Shown here piece by piece: positions 39,601-54,600 of a DNA stretch of 64,000 nt. A model generated the notes under the pieces. That model saw only the letters and a program-made list of their open reading frames with translations. It was not told the DNA's origin and searched no databases. Location of the stretch: the NCBI GenBank assembly GCA_963082975.1, contig OY720349.1, positions 44,683,962-44,747,961 of the forward strand, read 5' to 3'. Within the stretch, counting starts at the first letter, position 1, and every line of letters begins with the position of its first letter. The translations under genes and the position numbers were made by a program. The DNA is from Labia minor (taxonomy: Eukaryota; Arthropoda; Insecta; Dermaptera; Spongiphoridae).

Positions 39601-42600
39601 AAAATTTTTGAGTTGGTAATTTTGAAAAATAATTGAGTTTATTTGTGAAAAAAAAACATAATAAAATCTTATGTAATTTAATATGTATTAATTTAAAAAG
39701 ATTATGAAGAGAGAAAAGAAGGAAAATTTAAATGGCATTTTTAAGATTGATATCATCTTTAAAAAAGAGTTATCATTATAAATGCAAAACAATAAAATTA
39801 ATGAAAAAAAAAAAAAATTTGCATATACATATGTATATATAACCATCTCAAATGTGGATCGTTTTAATCTAAATAAAATCGCCAGGAAAAACAAGCCATA
39901 TGTTGGTATTATTAAGAAATGAAAATATGTGTTCAGCAGCAAAAGCAGGTGAATTGAAATAAAAAGAAAGAACAATCGAAAGTATAACGTGCTTAAGGGA
40001 TAATGATTTAAGAGGGGTTGCTCCTGCAAGACGATCCAAGGTTTTAATTAGACTTGCTTCCGGCGTAGCGCACCCTTGCATACTTCCTTCTGCCTTGGTT
40101 GCTTGCTTCTTGACGGCACCTCGGCAATTACTTCTCGATCAAGATTTAAATTTCCATTCATTTTTTGGATTGCTGACTCCACCTGCGCCACGCCTTGTGC
40201 TATTACCGACAATTTTGATGATGATTATTATATTTGGATTTATTTAATTATGAATGGAGAACGTTATGCATAAAGTGCAATTCTTTTTTTTTCAACTTAA
40301 GAAATTTAAAATGAAATTCAAGCAAGCCATTTAAAATTTAATTGACTTAGTAAAACTATAGACCAGCGGGCTTTTCAATCTTTATGCTAGTATATCTCCC
40401 CACCCTATATTTTTTTTAAATAGATATAATAATATAAACTCATTTTAAATAAGTGTTAATTTAAAACTTCTCTCCTAGTGAACTATTGTATGATAGTTAT
40501 ATTAATATTTTTTCTTTTTTAATGGTTGACAGTTCAAATATGACATCTTCATTGTCAACAATACTCATAAAAACTAAAAATAGAATTCAAGATCTTTGAC
40601 ATAATTTGAAAAAAATCTGGAGTGTCTCCACTCGACTATCTCGCAAATTTGAATTGGATTAAATAACATATATTAATTTAAATTAAATTAAATAAATTAA
40701 ATTATAAATTAAAATTAATAAATAATATTTATTAAACCAGCGCATGTTAGCCTCTTTGTTGATGGCACCACGTCACGTGTTGGCGCGTGAGATTTGCAGT
40801 GTTAAAAAATTAATTCTGGTACTTTCAGAGATTCAATCAAGATGAAATTCTATATATAGCAGTTTTATACAATTATTAATCATGTGAAAAATCATCAAAC
40901 ATATATCTTTATTTTTACGGTCACTTTAGAAGAAAAAAAATCAAAACGTTGTAAGTAATGACCCTTTTCCGGTTGAGCTACATTTCTCAAAAGTTGATAG
41001 AAAACTATGAATTTTGAATAATGCCCATGTACCAATTTTCATCATTCTAGCTCAAACCGTTTTGGTTACATACATACACACATACACACACAGAGAGAGA
41101 CATTTTTCTCAACCTTAGTGAAAATGATTCAGGAACATTCAAAACGTATAAAAACATCAAAATCTCAACATCGAAAATTTTCGTGATCGCAATACTATCT
41201 CTGGCGAGATAGTAAAAAATGCAGTATTACGATAAAAAGTTTAATTTATTAGTACAGAGAATGGTATAAATATGTAAATGGATAGAATTTTTATTAAAAA
41301 AATTTGGCACATGTCCTATCAATAATACGTACCTCTCTAGAGGCACAAGTCCCAGTTTAAATACCTCTGCTATAGACTATAGTATTTCTCTTTAATTAAA
41401 GAAAATTTAAAAAAAAAATATTATTTTTTTCTTTTAATTAAGCATTTAACACACTATGAGCGGGGCGGGTATTTGTACCCGTTGCCACTTATATAATATA
41501 TATTTTCCCTTGTGTTACTTAAAATTACTTATTTTAAACGATAACTAATATATATCCCTCATATAAGTGTCAACGGGTATAAATACCCGCCCGCTTATAA
41601 ATGGCAGTCCCAGCAACGGGTACAAATACCCGCCCCGCTCATAGTGTGTTAATATAGGTATATATTGCAAAATTATATAAATAAATTATTTCTATATTTA
41701 TATTGTTTTCTTATTTAATAAATATGTATGTTTTAAAGTTAGGTAGTAAAAATCTTTTTTTTTTTTATTAAAGGTAAAGCGGGAATTAAAATTTTTTAAC
41801 CTATAAAAGTAATTTTGAAATAATTTCTTTGAACCTATGAATTGAATTACTCCAATTTAGATTTAGGAAGAAGGTAGGATTGAAAAGATAAATAAAAATC
41901 TGAGTTTTATCATTACAATATTTTTACAATCAGAGGGAATTTTTACAAATAGTCAATATTATAAAACCACATGTACAAATGGAGAATAGCCCATAGGTTA
42001 ATTGAATGTTCAATAATTATTTATTTTAACGTAAATAAAGGATCGTAATTTTAAAATAGATTAAGGTAATGATGAATATTAACCTAAATGATATCCCATT
42101 ATAAATCGTATTTTATTTTAAACCGTTCAAATTAAATTGAAGCTATCTAATATAGATACATTTTAAAAATCAAAACAAATAATTGAAAAGGCAATGAAGG
42201 GCGTTAAAATTGTTTTCATTTGACATCAATCGTTCGGTTGGATGCACAAACGACGTTAAAATCTCGAGGAAACAAGTGGCACGGGTGAATATCCGGTCTT
42301 AGAAACATCCGTCGTGATTAGGTCATCCACCCATTGCGACCTGTGAGGTTTAGACCATCAACTCTGTCCCTTTTGTTAATTTCTTTTCTTTCCCTTAAAT
42401 TAACTTTGTAATTTATAAATTATAATGACCAAAAATCAAAAAAAAGAAAGTAAAATATTTAATATAAACCAAGTAAAATTAAAATAAATTATTTATTCGT
42501 GAAATCAATTTTTAATAATAAAATAACTGAAAATAAATAATTTCGAATGGTGTAATTTCATTCAAAAGAATTTTTAATTTTATTTTAATAGCGTTTCTTT

Positions 42601-45600
42601 AAAATTTAATACTTTGAAAAATTTTTTTTACTGTATCTTTTCTTTCGAGGAAACAAGTGGAACGGGTGAATATCCGATCTTAGAAACATCCGTATTTAAC
42701 AAAATAAATATTCTTAATGAAAAAAGTTATAAATTAACAAATTTCTATTTAAATTTGAAAGAATGAACTAAATCAGTGGTTCTTAAACTGTGGGACGCCA
42801 GGGGAGTCGCGAGACTACTGAAAGGGGGTCGCAAAGATCTGATACTTTTGTATCATTATAAATAAAATTTTAAAATTATTAAATTATATATATGTGAAAT
42901 GAATGGGTATGTATTCTTTAATCCTTATTTTATTTACATTGTAAAATAGTGCGATATTACATCTACATCTACGGTTAATATATATTTCATTATATGGAGG
43001 AGGGGGTCGTTTAAAATTTCCTAAGCTTGAAGGGAGTCGCTATATAAAAAAGTTTAAGAAGCCCTGAACTAAATTATTACTTAATTTGGATTTAATTATA
43101 TTCGCAAAAAAAAAAAAAAATTTCAAAATTTAACTATAAAATAAATATAAAATTTAATAAATTTATTTAAAAAAAAAAAAAAAGAAAAAAAAAAAAGAGT
43201 GACCAGTGATAATATTATGGGGACCGTGTTGGTTTATAGGATCCAACCCCATCCGGAGGGGCGTTATCTGACAGGATTTAAGTAAGTAGACCAGGTAGGC
43301 AGACATGCGGTCCGTGTCGAGGAATCACGCACGGGAAGCCATCCGTCTCAAAGGAACACGTGGATGCGATAGTAGCTCATTGCCAAGGAAATCGGGAAGA
43401 TTCTTCTACGAGGGCCATATACAAAATCATATTAGAGCATGTGTAAATGTAATTTTCCAAGAAATAGAAAGGAAAAAAAATACTTTGGCAAATTGCCGGT
43501 CAACTTTCATTGGCGAGTCTCATTTATTTCAAGTCATCTGTCAAATAGGAGAACTTTACATAGGATTTACCAAGAATTAGTAGATATTATTTAAGTACAA
43601 AAGATTAACGATGATTATCAGACCTTCACGCAAATTTTATATTTTTTATAACCTAAAATATTAAGGTTTATTTAAAATATAAAAATTTTTATTTATAATT
43701 TATTAATGAACTATAGATAAAATATAGGTCTTCTTTAAAGTTATAATTTTTATAAAAAAAATGATAAAATAAGTCGGCCTGTGGCCAGGCGCAGAACCGA
43801 CCGACGGTTTGAAGTAAATTAATTTCCAGCTACAGAAACAATTTCAAATAATTTTAATATATCTATTAATGTAAAAAAAAAAAACAGATATGGATATAAC
43901 ATAAATATTTTTAATTTTATTTTATTTATAATATATATGTAAGTCCAGGCTGTGACGTCATGAATGGCTGGATGACGTCATATAATTTTAAATTAAGAAA
44001 AAACTAATAAAGATGATTTTTCTCGAGGATAAAACCAATACAAAGTGCATGATTCGTGGTGATATGTAAAAAATCTCCTCATTATTACATATTATAAAAT
44101 TAATCATCTATATCTTTATTAAAAAAAATAGAAAAAATTAATATATATGATTAATAATTACTCAATTCTATTTTTCATTTATCAAATATTATTTTTTATT
44201 TTATATGTACTTTTCATAACAATAGCGAGGTTACAGTCGGGAAACGCCTGTTATCATGCAATAAAGGGGCTTATCGCATCAAAATTATTATCAAAGGGGA
44301 TAAAAATTAAAATATATAAAACAATTATTTTACCGGTTGTATTTTATGGGTGTGAGGCATGGTCTATGACCTTAGGTGACGATAGTAGATTTAGAGTATT
44401 TGAGAATAGGATTCTGTGAAGCATTTATGGGCGAAAGAAAGATGAGGTCACCGGGGAATGGCGAAGATTGCATAACGAGGAATTGCATGACCTCTATGCA
44501 TCTCCAGATATAGTTAGAATTATAAAATCGAGAAAGCTGTGGCTAGAATGGGAGAAGATAGAATGGCAAAATATATATTGGTAGGGAGACCGAGTGGGAA
44601 ACGTCCTCTTGGAAGACCAAGGACACTGTGGGTGGATAATGTGGGAAAGGATGTGAAAGAGATGGGAGAGGATAGGGACTGGAAGGTTGTGGCTCAGAAT
44701 TGGAATATTTGGAAGAACTTTCGAGTTCCGTAGTCACAGAGATAGATTTCATAACAATAATAAAATTTAATAAAATAAATTTAAAAACATACTTTATTTA
44801 AAATTGCAACAAAAAGTAAAAGATAAAAGATAAAAACAGCGCTCCCAATACCCATTTCTTCAACTATATTTCATACTAAATACTTTATGTTGTTTTGATT
44901 GATTTATTTTTTAACTCTATTCTTACCATATTTGATATTATTTTAACTATTATTATATATGAAACAAGCGATTTCCTACATTTATTCTTAACTATTAGTA
45001 CAAATTTAAATAAAAAATGATGATGATTTTCAATTTATTTTTTTCTTAATTTTATTTTCAATTTTTTTGGTATTATGAATTTTGCTATTAAAATATAAGT
45101 ATATAAAATAATGATAATCTTTTGGTATATAAATATGATAATAAATAATGATACAAAAATATAAATAATTTCTAAACAAATAAAAATAAATGTCTTATCA
45201 AACAAAAAGTAAAATGAATATTGATTGATGATTATTATTTTCATCGATCTTATTAATTACATCTATGATTAATAATATTGAATAGTTTTTGATTAAATAT
45301 TTAGTTGTTTGAAATGGCGAAGACAGTTCGAGAGTGATGATTAAAAAAAAAAAAACGATTTAGAGAATCCTCATCCTATCATCATCAAGTTGAGTTTTTC
45401 AATTTTTAATCTCTCTCTTTTTCATATTTTTTTTATATATCTATTTTAATTAACAATTATCTTGAAATAACTTTGATAATTGATTTTTTTTTATTTTGAC
45501 ATAAAAAAATATTCATATGCATTAACATAAATTTAAATTACTTTTTTTTTTTTTTAAATTTGGTAGTGTCGATTTTACCACTTAGTTGAGGATTAAAATA

Positions 45601-48600
45601 AGCACTTAAAGTTTTATATTTATATAAATCGTGAAAGTAATCTTTTGTCCTGGGCTATAAACAGGCAGAGATAGGCTTTGCTTGAATTTAATTAATGAAC
45701 AGAATCGTGGAACAGGATACTGGAAGTTATTAAAACAGATTTTCGAAGGTCCATGGTCAGGAGAGTGGATTCACGGTCAGGGTTAACCTCGAATTCGCAC
45801 ACCTGGACCAAATAAATGTAAACCGAGACAAAGACCACGCAAATGCTATTAAATATTCACGACCAACGAAAAAATTTATATGGCAATAAAATCAAAACTG
45901 ATGTTGAGAAATGAATTACTCAGACACGATTGTCTCTACGATTACATAATGACCAAGTTCACTAACGAATAAAAAAAATTAAAAAAAAATTTGGATGCCA
46001 AAGAAATGTCAAGAAAATAAACCATATACATATACAATCTATGGAATATAGATATTTTTATATATATATACACCTATCCCCCGATTTACACGGTATGTAC
46101 GTTCCTGAGAAAAACGTGTAAATCGAAAATTGAAAATTTTCAAGTCAAAACCGTGTAAATCGAAAAGCTTGCAGAAAATGCATAATTTTGCTATTTAACA
46201 GTTGTGATTTTTTTCAATATTTTTAGGTGTACACAGAAATAAAAATAAAATGCATTGACAGGTTAAAATATGTAATATATTACGGAAACACTGTTTTTTT
46301 ATTTAATTACAATACATTAAACAGAAGAACAAAAGATAAAACCAAAGGTGTTTTATTATCCTTCATCACTATCAGAAATTACTCTCATTCTTTTTTTCGG
46401 AATCGAAGGTTGGAATTCACTTTCATTCGAAGTTATTTGTGCCGATTCGATGTTTGAAGCAGAAATATTTACATTCTGAGGTGGTAATAAAATCGGTTAT
46501 TAACAATTGCTAGATAAAACTAATTTTATGCGAAGAAATACAGACACAGTGTGCATGTGCAGCAAGTCAGCACCAGTCAGCACATAAGCTCGGGATTCCC
46601 CGTACACAGCGCACATGTTCAAACACAGTAGCATTTAGTAGAGTGCGATAAAAACAAAAAAAAAACTTATCTGGAAAACCGTGTAAAAGCGAAAACGTGT
46701 AAAACAAGTACCGTGTAAATCGGGGGATAGGTGTATATATAAATGATCTTAATAATTATAAACAAAATCTTAATAAAATTTACGTAATAGAGTTTTTGAA
46801 GTAAAGAATCGATCTGAATAGGTCTCAGTGAAAAGAAAAATAATTTTAATTGTTTTTTTATTAATTAAATTAATCAATAACAGGTGTCAATAAATGTCTA
46901 AATCAGAGTACTCCATCCTTTTTTCTATGTAGACCCCTTAAAAACTTTTCTCTTGTTTATTCTTTATTTTTTGATACAGTATAAGAATATTAATAAAGTT
47001 TAGTATAGAACTATAAGCATTTAATAGAGTAGTATAGTATTTTTAACAATTTTAAAACAAAGTAAACATTTCTTTATAACTTACGTTAATATGAAAAAAC
47101 AATTCATTTTATTTTATAAATTAATAATCCCACGATTGATTGATAGGCATTTCTAACTGAAAAATTTATTGTGACGGTTGAGCCTGATGTGTTTTGATTT
47201 TTTTGATATCAGGTTCAAATTTCGATTAATAATAATTAATTAATAACAATAATTAATTTCACAACTTTATATATAATATAGCTAATAAAAATTATAAAAT
47301 ATTTTATTAGATAAAAATTATTGTAAAATGATAAGTTAGAAAAAAAAATGAGTCACACAATCAAATAAGCGGGAGTGTCCTCCCCTAGACTTTCCCGCAT
47401 ATAAATAGGTATAAAGAGTTGTGAATGAATATTTAGAATGTGTAAACTTGGTATTGATAAAGAGCCAGTTCGTATTAGTTTATTGGTGTCAAATTTGATA
47501 TTTGGTAACATTTATATATATATAGAATAAAGTGCTACTTCCGGTTAACTGATATTTTAAATGTAAAAATAACAGATATGGATATAATATAAATATTTTT
47601 AATTTTATTTTATTTATAATATATAAGGGCTGGCTGTGATGTCATGAAGTGCTGGGTGACGTCATATAATTTTAAATTAAGAAAAAACTAATGAAGATGA
47701 TTTTTCTCGAGGATAAAACCAATACAAAGTGCATAACACGTGGAGATATGTCCTCACGTGAAATTTGATATGAAAATAACCCTTCACTTCTTCTCTTCGA
47801 TCGGCAATACTAGCACTTCCGGTTTCCGGATTTGCACCAAAATTTGATCAATTCATCCTACTGATGTATTAAGTAAATATTCCAAATTTCATCAAAATCC
47901 GTTGAGCCGTTCAGGCTGTACACATCTATACGGACGGACGGACAGACGGACAGACATCATGCTAAAAATACTTTTTCTGTTAAGAAAATGCATGATTCGT
48001 GGAGATATGTACCTAAAAATATCCATAGGTGAAATTTGGTGTGAAAACAATACCTCCCTTACTATCGTCGGTCGGTAAAAAAGAAACGCTACTTGTATAG
48101 GTAAAATGTCACTTCCGGTAGTCAGATCATGATGAAATTTGGTATCTCAATTTTTTTCATATTTTTAAGTCTATATACAAAATATGAAGCAAATATCTCG
48201 AAGCAAACTGGTACTTTACTTGAAAGGTAAACGCAACCAGTGTAGGTAAAGTACCACTTCCGGTTAACCGATTTTGACGAAATTTTGATAGCAATCTACA
48301 AACTGTGAATAATATCGGTGTACCAAATTTCGTAGTCCTAGCTTGATTAGTTTTTGAGTAAATTTGCTTACAGACATTACATACATACATACATACATAC
48401 ACACACACAGACATAATTCGAAAAATGGTATTTTCCGACTCAGGGAGGTCTAAAACGTCAAGTTCTATCGAAATCTCGAAGTCGAAATTTTTGACGATTC
48501 CAATACTTCCCTTATACGAAGTATGCGGGAAAGTAAAAAACTATTTAAGTTAAATGCTATTTTATTTAGATTCAAAATTTAAAACAAAAATACCGATGGA

Positions 48601-51600
48601 AAATTGCTTAAAAAGTACCTTAAAACATGAACGATAATAAAAATATAACTTTAATAAATACTTCTAATATATATGGGGATTACTAGGAACCGTTGGTATT
48701 GTGTTTACTTTTTGGTGCGTATAGAAATTCTTTACTTTTATATTTTATATTAATTAAAAGAGAAAATCCATCGACTCCCAATAGCCCCTGTGGTTTTGGA
48801 TAAAATAATTATTATTAATAACACATATACATATAAATATTAATTATTTGATTTTTAAAAATAATTCTCTTTGATATTTATTTTACTTTCCTAAGAATAA
48901 TCAAAATTAGCTGGAGTGTCTCCACTCGACTATCTCGCAATTTGAATTGGATTCAATAACATAATATATTATATTTAAATTAAATTTAATTAATTATAAA
49001 TTATAAATAATAAATAATAAATATTAAACCAGCGCATGTTTGGCTTTTTGTTGATGGCACCACGTCACGTGTTGGCGCGTGAGATTTTCAGTGTTAAAAA
49101 ATTAATTCTGGTAATTTCAGCGAATCAATCAAGCTGAAATTCTATATATAGCAGTTTTATACAATTATTAATCATGGGAAAAATTATCAAACATATATCT
49201 TTATTTTTACGGTCACTTTAGAGGAAAAAAAATCAAAACGTTGTAGGTAATGACCCTCTTCCGGTTGAGTTACATTTCTCAAAAGTTGATAGAAAACTAT
49301 GAATTTTGAATAATGTCCATGTACCAAATTTCATCATTCTAGCTCAAACCGTTTTTGCGTAATCTTGCCTACATACACACACACAGACACACACACAGAC
49401 ACACACACACACACACACACAGACATTTTTCTCAACCTTAGTGAAAATGATTCAGGAACCTTCAAAAAGTATAAAAACATCAAAATCTCAACATCGAAAA
49501 TTTTCGTGATCGCAATACTATCTCTGGCGAGATAGTAAAAAGAAATATCGAAGAAATTAGCAACATATTAATAAAAATAATAATAATTAAAGAAACTGCC
49601 TAAATGATTTTAAAAAAATCATATATAATAACTTATCTTTAATATTATATACGAGGGTGGGATGAAAAGTTTCCGGCCTGACCAAGAAAATCGATGTTTA
49701 TAAATTTTTTTTTCCTATATTTTTCAACATAATCTCCATCAACACTGATACATTTCTCATAACGGTGTTCTAATTAATTTAATTAATTAATAAATTATTT
49801 AATTAATTAATTAAATTTGATTTAGTTTAATTTAAGTCTCATCAACAGTTATGAATCGACGCAAAAATTCGTTTGGATTACGCCTACAGCGCCAAATTGT
49901 AGTTAGAAATGGTTTTTCGTAGCAATTTTTGATCTAACGTTAGGAAATGCGGCATCCACGTTGCACACAGCTTTCCATATTCAAATGGTTTTGCAAAATA
50001 TTTCGCACACGTTCAGCTGACATCGTACAGGTCTCAGCTATCTTGAATTTTGAAAAATAAAAAAAAAAAAAAAAAAAAATTGAAAAACATCGTTTTTCTT
50101 GGTCAGGTCGCAAACTTTTCAGACCACCCTCGTATATATATATATATCGAATTAAAATATAAAGAAACCACGATATATTTCGAAAAGAGGTGTAAATTAG
50201 AAATTTATTAAGTATAAATAAATTAAATTAAATAAAAGTATAAATCAATAAAATTATTGAATTAAAATTGTTCACAGCAAAAAACGGTTGGTGAACTTAA
50301 ATTTGATAATAAATAGATAACAAATATGTATGTATCATTAAAAAGTACTTTTCATCCCACCCCCGTATATATAAAAAAAATTTTTTTTGTCTAATAAGAC
50401 AAATTTTGGATTTATTTTTAAATAAACAACAAAATTAATATATAACGTTTTATTCATTATACTTAATTAATTTCTTTCATTTATTGATATTATTTTAAAA
50501 TTATAATTCAAGAATATTTTATTTCAAATAAATTGTTGAATATATATATATATATGTCTGTGAAATATCCTAAAAATAAATTATTTAAAAAACTGTAAAA
50601 AATGTTAATTATTCAATCGGATATTATTAATTTATATTATATTTTTTGAGAAAAAATAGAATATTTAATACAAACCTAATTAAATAAAAAAATATAAGAA
50701 TATACGTATATTTACAAATGATACATATTGCATTTTATTCTATTAATAAAATCATTTTTATATATTTTTTAGATATCTGTTATAACAGATAATTTTTACA
50801 ATTGAAATACCTAAGTGAGTATGATTTAAAACGAATAAATTAAAAATTAGCAGAATTATTAAGGAAATAGTTTACTAGGTTATTGAAATGAGAGGAAGGA
50901 GTCAATGTGAATCGGGGAGGGGGAAGTGGTGAAGTAGACGAATGAATTCTCAAGCAGATGGGTTGTAATTGGCGCAAGGTGTCCACCTTAAGGTGGTTCA
51001 CGTTGTGGAAGTGCAAGTGGCGCGTGGTCGTCGAAGTTTGTGGGCATTTTGGGAAGGTTGCAGATGCTCCAGATGGTAGACGATCTCGATCACTCGCACA
51101 AGGTGTGCGTTGAAAAAGTTAAAAAGTTAACACAGGCAAATGCCGAGAACAAGGTGCATGCAAGGTGCACACAAGGTGCACAACTCACCCCACCCGCCTC
51201 GATAGGTGGATTTTTTTATATTTTTTGAAAGATAAGAGATAGTGGTGTGCCGACAACTCTAGATTGCATTGATGAAGAAATGCAAACACCCGGTTGGTGT
51301 CTCCCATGTGATGAGACCCTCAAAACAAGTAGCATAAAATGAGTTATATGATTCAGATGAGGCTCTTGATTATGATTCTAATAGAGATAAGAGTGTTAAG
51401 GGTGAAATTTAAGAAAGTTTATCGATACATTTGCATAATTTTAACCGTTGCAATCATGATCTACATTTCTAGAGGGTAAGTTTAATGATTTGAATAATAT
51501 TTAACTCAGGCTTGATGAGGGTTTAAAATGATATTGATATATGCAATAAAATCTAGTAAGTAAATGAATTAAGGTCAAATGATTCAGGCATTTTTTTCAA

Positions 51601-54600
51601 ATAATTAAAAGTCCCGTGAAGAATTCAAAAGATGTAATTTAAAAATGCTGGTCTTAATCTTTTATTTTGAAATACATTATATAATCTTTATGGATTTAGT
51701 AACAAAAGTTATTTTAAAAATTAAGTATTATTGTTTTAAATAATAAAAGAATGATATGCAAACTTTATCAATAGATCCAGAAGAATACAGGTTAATTAAT
51801 CTAAGAAAATATAAAACTAATTAATATACCGTTATTGAATAATTGATATATCTATTATATAATTGAATAAGATCGAAATGAAAGGAAATTTATAATTCAA
51901 ATTAGAATTAATAAGATTAATGAAGTTGTAGGATATATGTAGTAAAAAATATTAATCAAAATAATAATAAATAAATCATATTATTATTATTGAATATTAT
52001 TACTTTTTATAAATAAACTGTATTTATGTAGGTTTGATTTTGAATGGCTTTTTTGGTTATAATACTTGATTAGAATGGATTTTTATTTTAATATTACTAT
52101 TTTAAAAAATATTTGTTTTTGAATATTAAATATGAGTATTTATAGGAATTTTGTATAAATATGATATTTATATAGTATTATCACATATTTTCCCTTCTAG
52201 GATAAAAAATAGAATTAAATTATTATTCTCAAAATAGAGATAATATAAGGTAAAACGCAGGGATATGGAGCAAAATTCGGGTTTTTTTTCGAAATCTCAA
52301 ACGTTAATACTTATTATGAAATGATTATTGGTGTTATAGGTATTCATATCAAAAGATGCAGCTTTATTCTTAAAAAAAGAACTACTAAAAATTACAAAAA
52401 TAAAAAAGTCAGCTATTCGATAATATTCCTAACAGGTGATATTGCGGAAAATTAAGTTGAAATGTTTAAATATTTAATTAGGTAAGTTTTAATTAAAAGA
52501 TTAAATATATAATTTAAATATATAATTTAAATAATATATATACAGTCTGAGACTGAATATTTTCTTCTTCTTACTAAATTGTTTGGGGGTTTCAATTTTT
52601 TAGTGTTAAGCAAAGGTAAAACGCGCGCTATATCCCTCGTACATACAATGCATCATAACACTACTCCTTCGGAAAAAATTTTAGATAAAATCTTGCAAAT
52701 AGTAAACAATGAACGATATATGAATATATGTCTTAATATTAATTTTAAAGAATGTGCAAAAATGAAGAATACATTATACTTACGAAAATTGCAAAAGAAA
52801 AGAAATTACTAATCTTTAAAATACAAATGATAAAATTTCGCTTGTGTTTATCTTAAAGAAAAATTCTTCTTACTTAACGGTACGCTTATAACTAGAGTAG
52901 ATACACTTGCCAGAGGTGACTATTATCGCTCCACAATATTTTTCGCACACTAAAATGGTTAGTTTTCGAACTATAGAAAATACGTCATATTCCTCGGTTT
53001 TATTTTATGATTTAATATTTATTTATATTAGGTAGGAGAGTTTTTCACAATTATATTGAAAATTTATTTGATTTATGAGAAAATAACAAGAACTAAATGA
53101 GGCGGAGAGCATAAAAGAAATCAAATCAAAATCCTTTCAAAATGTGTTCAACGTATCAAAAAAAAAAAGTTTCTTTTCATAATATATTTTTTAAAATTCT
53201 ATCTATATGTATTAGAAAATAATTAAAGTCTATTATATCTGTCTAATAGATATTAATGAAAGGTCTGTTATATATTGTTCTAGAAATCTAAACGTTAAAT
53301 GAATTAACCACATGACAAATAATTCTATATATAATTATAATATGTAGGAGGATCCCGTTGGAAAACTTGTCGAGTCTGAGATTGGTTTCCAAAGATTATT
53401 TTTTAATTGTACTTTTGACGATCCAAAGCCCTTTTAAATGAATAGCCTCTGCCAGGGTGGTCATCGAGAACTCATCTTGGGAGGGAATCTGAACTGATTC
53501 ATTTCTAACGGGAAACCTTTTATTAACATAAATACACAAAGAAAAAAAAATATTATAATAAAAAAAACAATAGTGAATGCTAGTGGAAATAAAAATTGAG
53601 GTATACAGATCAATTGAAGAGATGAATCCGATTTTCTCAGGACATTGAAGTTTCTAGCGTGTCCTCAAGGCAAATCTTAATCAAAGGAAAAAAACGAAGT
53701 GGTAATCTTAATGGAAGGGTATCCCAGTTATAATGGCAGGGTTTCTCTGTGTGAACACACGACCGGTTGTTTTACCCAGGGACATGATAATGAAATATAA
53801 GGGCTCTAAAAGCGATTACGTCAACAACAATCGGGTTAACAAGCAATAGAAGATAGAATTAGAAAGTTTTATTATGGTGGGTGTTGTGGGTCAAGGACAG
53901 TCGGAAGAAAAAAAAGCAATCTGTTCAAGGAAGAAAAGTGAAGAACCAACAATTATTCTGACAGAATAATTGCTCATTTGGCCAATTAAATATCACTTAA
54001 ATACTGTTTAAAAAAATGCATTCTGAGCTGGTTTAAAAAAAAAATGTTTTTAAAAATGTCTTTTTTTTATTGATATTCCTAAGAAATAAGTTCTTAATTA
54101 CTTTTATTGTATCATATCATTGCTCTCTAGAAATGTCAAGTTTTAATATTAAGTACTAGCTGCTCAGCTATATGCCTCCTGTACCTCCTTAGTGGTCAGG
54201 GACGTGCCTGGATATATGGCCGTTCTTCAAGATAACATCAAAGAAAATAAGTTGACCTGTGGCCAGGTCCGAACCGACCGACGGTTTGAAGTAAATTAAT
54301 TTCCAGCTACAGAAACAATTTCAAATAATTTTAATATATCTATTAATGTAATAAAAAACATATAGGCATATAACAGAAATATTTTTAATTTTATTTTATT
54401 TATAATATATATGTAAGACGAGGCTGTGACGTTATGTATGGCTGGATGAAGTCATATAATTTTAAATCAAGAAAAAACTAATAAATATGATTTTCCCGAA
54501 GATAAAACCAATACAAAGTGTATGATTCGTGGTGATATATAAAAAAATCTCCTCATGTGAAATTTGATGTGAAAATAACCCTTCCCTTCCTATCGTCGAT

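Noticed and set aside
49760-49815. TTAATTAA palindromic stretch
   Set aside because: Simple low-complexity sequence inside the mariner remnant.
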